From the NCBI GenBank assembly GCA_017997825.1, contig JAGOEH010000106.1, forward strand, positions 1 through 10,439: a stretch of 10,439 nucleotides of DNA. Reading direction: 5' to 3'. The notes beneath the pieces were generated by a model. That model saw nothing but the letters and a program-made list of their open reading frames with translations. It did no database searches and was not told the DNA's origin. The first letter of the stretch is position 1. Each line of letters begins with the position of its first letter. The translations under genes and the position numbers were made by a program. Positions 7,823 through 10,439 of the stretch are shown here, piece by piece. The DNA comes from Candidatus Delongbacteria bacterium. Its GTDB lineage: Bacteria; JAGOEH01.

Positions 7823-9056
7823 AGCGCAGACTCTCGATGGTATCCAGCTTGGCGGCCCGTCGGGCCGGCAGCATCCCGAAAACGACCCCTACCATTACCG
7901 AAACGGTAAAGGCGACGAAAATAGACAGGAAGGTGATACAGGTTTTGACATTGGTCACCCATCCGATACCCAGCGACATGGATATACCGGCCACGATTCC
8001 GATCACACCGCCGGTGAAGCTGATGGCTATAGCTTCGGTCATGAATTGGCTTAGAATATCCTGTTGAGTGGCACCGACCGCCCGGCGGATTCCGATCTCG
8101 CGCGTACGCTCCCAGACAGTGGCCAGCATGATGTTCATGATGCCGATTCCCCCCACCAGCAGGGAGATGGCGGCGATCGATCCCAACAGGATGTTGTAGA
8201 TTCGGCGTTCTTTCTCCTCCTGCTTCAACAGCTCATAGGGCAGGATAATGGAAAAATCCTCATTATTATGATGATGCCGGTTGATCAGGCGCCGAATCAG
8301 ATTGGAGACCTCCACAATCCGTTCCGGACCGGAGAGTTTGACTGTAATCTGGGTCAACTGGCTTTCCAGTGCTCGTTCCCGGTCAAAACGCTTTAAAAAG
8401 GTCTGGAGCGGAATATAGACATCCAGGTTAAGATCACGGGAAGCCAGTTCTCCGACAGTCTCGGTCATCAAGGATTTGGTTTCCAGGATGCCGATCACTT
8501 CGAACCATTGTTCCTCCAGCTTGATCATTTTATGGAGAGGATCCTGATGGGGAAAGAGTTTGCGGACGATGCCGGCTCCGATCACACAGACTCGGAGGGC
8601 ATTCTGCTGATGTTCCGGAGTGATGAAAATCCCCCGGGTCAGGTTCAGATTGACCATCGACAGGTAATTGGAGGTCACCCCGATCAGGGTTCCCTTGAGG
8701 GATTGGTCTTCGAACCGTGCTTCCACCGCCTGATCGACCTGGGGAGCGATATCGGCGACATCCGGCACGATCTGCCGGATTCCATCGATATCATCCAGTG
8801 ATAACCCGCGGGAAAAACGAGCCCTGACCTCTTCCAGATCCATATCGCTCAGTTTTTTATCCCGGATGATAATATTATTGATTCCCATCACCTGGTATTT
8901 TTGGATCGCTTCCTGCTTGGCACCCTCACCGATCGAGAGCATGGCGATCACAGCCGCCACGCCGAAGATGATTCCCAGCATGGTCAAGAGTGAGCGAAGC
9001 TTGCGCATCCTCAGTCCATCCAAGGCCACATACAGGTTTTCTTCAAATTGCATCAT
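7815..9056 (-). CDS. MacB-type ABC transporter permease (no ATPase domain)
   Basis: This is the inner-membrane subunit of a MacB-like pump, which couples ATP hydrolysis to transfer of substrates from the periplasm into the adaptor/TolC duct. The 413 residues follow the family layout. A cytosolic N-terminal helix leads into membrane segment 1 (22-43), then a large periplasmic domain (about 45-285), segment 2 (about 286-312), the conserved cytosolic ERTREIGIRRAVGAT loop (316-330), segments 3 (about 338-362) and 4 (about 373-396), and the end LPARRAAKLDTIESLRYE. Unlike fused MacB it has no nucleotide-binding domain, so it needs a separate ATPase, which is absent from this window. A local HHH-NN stretch (261-265) sits in the periplasmic domain. 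It overlaps the adaptor gene by 14 bp. GGAG lies 3 nt from the first ATG (9056) but 6 nt from the second (9053), so the real start may be the second. Confidence 0.94.
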   Translation of the reverse strand: MMQFEENLYVALDGLRMRKLRSLLTMLGIIFGVAAVIAMLSIGEGAKQEAIQKYQVMGINNIIIRDKKLSDMDLEEVRARFSRGLSLDDIDGIRQIVPDVADIAPQVDQAVEARFEDQSLKGTLIGVTSNYLSMVNLNLTRGIFITPEHQQNALRVCVIGAGIVRKLFPHQDPLHKMIKLEEQWFEVIGILETKSLMTETVGELASRDLNLDVYIPLQTFLKRFDRERALESQLTQITVKLSGPERIVEVSNLIRRLINRHHHNNEDFSIILPYELLKQEEKERRIYNILLGSIAAISLLVGGIGIMNIMLATVWERTREIGIRRAVGATQQDILSQFMTEAIAISFTGGVIGIVAGISMSLGIGWVTNVKTCITFLSIFVAFTVSVMVGVVFGMLPARRAAKLDTIESLRYE

Positions 9057-10269
9057 GATCTCCGATCCGGTCGGCCGGAATGGCTTGAAGACCTTCCAAT
9101 TCAGGATTATCGATCACACTGAAACTATTGTTGCTGAAAATCTTTCGCACCGGAATCCGGATTATTTTCCCTCCCTTGAGGGTCGCCAGATAATGCCGGC
9201 TGTCCACCCGGATCAGACACTCATTCTCGATCACAAGGACATTATCCAGTTTGGCGGTCTCGATTTCACATCGCACGGTCATGCCGGGTTTCAGGATCGG
9301 ATCGGAGGATTCCATCAAGATCTCGACTTCATGGACTTTACGGCGGGACAGATGAGTTATGGTCTGTCCGATATAGGAGATCCGAGTCACCTTACCCTTA
9401 AAGGACTGTTCGGGAAAGGCATCCAGCCGGATGAGCGCGTTTTGTCCCGGACGGAGCTTGAAAACATCCTCCTGAGCAACATAGGTAATGGCTTTCATGG
9501 TCCGGACATCCGGCAAGCGCAAGACTGGATTTCCAAACCAGACCTGATCGCCGATTTGATAGGGACGTAATTCGGGTTGAGCCGAGGGATTGATCAGGAT
9601 GTCCACCAATCCATGTCCTTCAGCCAGTATGACTGTTTTTTCAATGGATTTATTCAGGGCGACCAAATCTCGTTCCGCCTTTTGTACCGTCAGTTGAGCA
9701 ATCTGCATTTCGATTTTCTGCTGGATCAGCATAAACTGGTGTTTGCGCTTGAGCCGTTCGAATGCCAGCGTCGCTTGTTGAAAGCGGTATCCTTCCACCT
9801 TTTGTTTGTTTTCCGATTCGAATCCGATTTTATCCAGTTGGATTTTACTGAGAGTGTAAGTATTTTGGGCGGTCATCTCTTCCATTTTAATCTGACTGAG
9901 TTGACCGGCTTGATCCAGTCTGATCCGCTGGAGATTCGTTCGAGCGGTGGTGAGCGCACCTTCAGATTCCTGAATGAGCTTGTAAATAGTGGAATTATCG
10001 AGCACAATCAGGGTATCGCCGGGTTTGACAGCCTGTCCCTGTTCCGCCATCCGGATAATCTTGGGAATACCGGAACGCCAGCCCATCATGGGCGGACTGA
10101 TCACCGCAGAATGGACAGCCTGCAGTTCACCGGTTTCCACCAACCGGGCCTCGAAATGTTCCCGACGAACCTTATATATCTCTGACGGATGGGAGCAGCT
10201 CAGGAGCATCAGAAATCCAAAAATAACGGCCATCCACCGCCATCGATCAGGGTTGTTTTTTATCATCAT
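9043..10269 (-). CDS. Periplasmic adaptor lipoprotein (HlyD/MacA-like membrane fusion protein)
   Basis: Adaptors of this kind link an inner-membrane transporter to TolC. From the ATG at 10269 it has 408 residues. A basic n-region and hydrophobic core end in LLSC, giving a lipobox with C25, so it should be anchored to the inner membrane by lipid. Then come the first half of the barrel-sandwich (about 55-93, with GQAVKPGDTLIVLD), a long coiled-coil hairpin rich in Gln/Lys/Glu (about 95-212), the second half (about 214-255), a beta-barrel domain (about 255-330, with LRPGQNALIRLDAFP) and a C-terminal domain. The open frame reaches 10302, but that start lies 56 nt inside the preceding gene, against 23 nt for 10269. 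A second ATG at 10266 is equally possible. The end overlaps the permease start by 14 bp. It probably pairs with the permease and TolC-like protein downstream. Confidence 0.9.
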   Translation of the reverse strand: MMIKNNPDRWRWMAVIFGFLMLLSCSHPSEIYKVRREHFEARLVETGELQAVHSAVISPPMMGWRSGIPKIIRMAEQGQAVKPGDTLIVLDNSTIYKLIQESEGALTTARTNLQRIRLDQAGQLSQIKMEEMTAQNTYTLSKIQLDKIGFESENKQKVEGYRFQQATLAFERLKRKHQFMLIQQKIEMQIAQLTVQKAERDLVALNKSIEKTVILAEGHGLVDILINPSAQPELRPYQIGDQVWFGNPVLRLPDVRTMKAITYVAQEDVFKLRPGQNALIRLDAFPEQSFKGKVTRISYIGQTITHLSRRKVHEVEILMESSDPILKPGMTVRCEIETAKLDNVLVIENECLIRVDSRHYLATLKGGKIIRIPVRKIFSNNSFSVIDNPELEGLQAIPADRIGDHDAI

Positions 10270-10439
10270 TGATTTCCGGATTAATGAGTGAAACTTCATC
10301 ATTTTCTTCCAGTCCCGATTCGATCAGGATATCGGTGCGGTTCATGCGGCCGGTAGAGACGAACTGTTGGCGGAATGATCGGCCATCCTTCAGCCAGACG
10401 AAACTCTGATCGTTCTCCTTAAAGATAGCTTCAATCGGT
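10247..10439 (-). CDS. C-terminal fragment of an RND/HlyD-type periplasmic adaptor, 5' end outside the window
   Basis: The last 63 residues of a protein can be read on the minus strand, ending at TGA 10247-10249. The pattern IEAIFKENDQSFVWLKDG, then RQQFVSTGRMN, DILIESGLEENDEVSLINPE and a short charged tail fits the membrane-proximal domain of RND/MacA-type adaptors. In that domain a strand pair is followed by a V-x-T-G turn, a GL-x-E-x-D-x-V block and the closing P. It overlaps the next adaptor gene by 23-56 bp depending on that gene's start. It would be a second adaptor in the same operon. The family call rests on a short stretch and is less sure than the reading frame. Confidence 0.72.
   Translation of the reverse strand, partial: PIEAIFKENDQSFVWLKDGRSFRQQFVSTGRMNRTDILIESGLEENDEVSLINPEINDDKKQP

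Overview
The window reads as an ordinary chromosomal stretch from a Gram-negative, probably anaerobic or facultative bacterium. The Gram-negative reading rests on a TolC-type outer-membrane factor, a lipoprotein membrane-fusion adaptor and a probable second lipoprotein. The anaerobic reading rests on a four-subunit pyruvate:ferredoxin oxidoreductase. I cannot assign a phylum from the sequence alone. Every gene I can support lies on the minus strand. The many plus-strand open frames are shadows of these genes.

In the direction of transcription (right to left), the first block is an efflux or export operon, 10439 to 6263. It holds the 3' end of a periplasmic adaptor, a complete lipoprotein HlyD/MacA-like adaptor, a MacB-type ABC permease with no ATPase domain, and a TolC-family outer-membrane protein. 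Neighbouring genes overlap, so they are almost certainly co-transcribed and translationally coupled. Together they would form a tripartite envelope-spanning pump. The ATPase is not in the window and is expected further upstream.

The second block, 6236 to 3205, begins 26 bp after the tolC-like stop. It is a tight por operon in the order gamma, delta, alpha, beta (porG-porD-porA-porB). It encodes the separate-subunit form of pyruvate:ferredoxin oxidoreductase, which makes acetyl-CoA, CO2 and reduced ferredoxin from pyruvate and CoA. A 12-bp perfect hairpin follows porB.

A 316-bp non-coding gap (2889-3204) carries that hairpin and, next to it, a near-consensus sigma-70 promoter (TTGACA, 17 bp, TATATT) with an A/T-rich upstream element. 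It drives the third block, an orphan cytosolic hybrid histidine kinase (PAS, GAF, HisKA, HATPase, receiver; 2888 to 828). The last gene, 655 to the window edge, is the N-terminal part of a secreted or lipid-anchored glutaminyl-peptide cyclotransferase.

I see no tRNA, rRNA, CRISPR array, insertion sequence or integration site. I do not see a convincing undescribed system. The points most worth a second look are the efflux/por adjacency, the strong kinase promoter, the repeated 9-mer around it, and the tandem adaptors.
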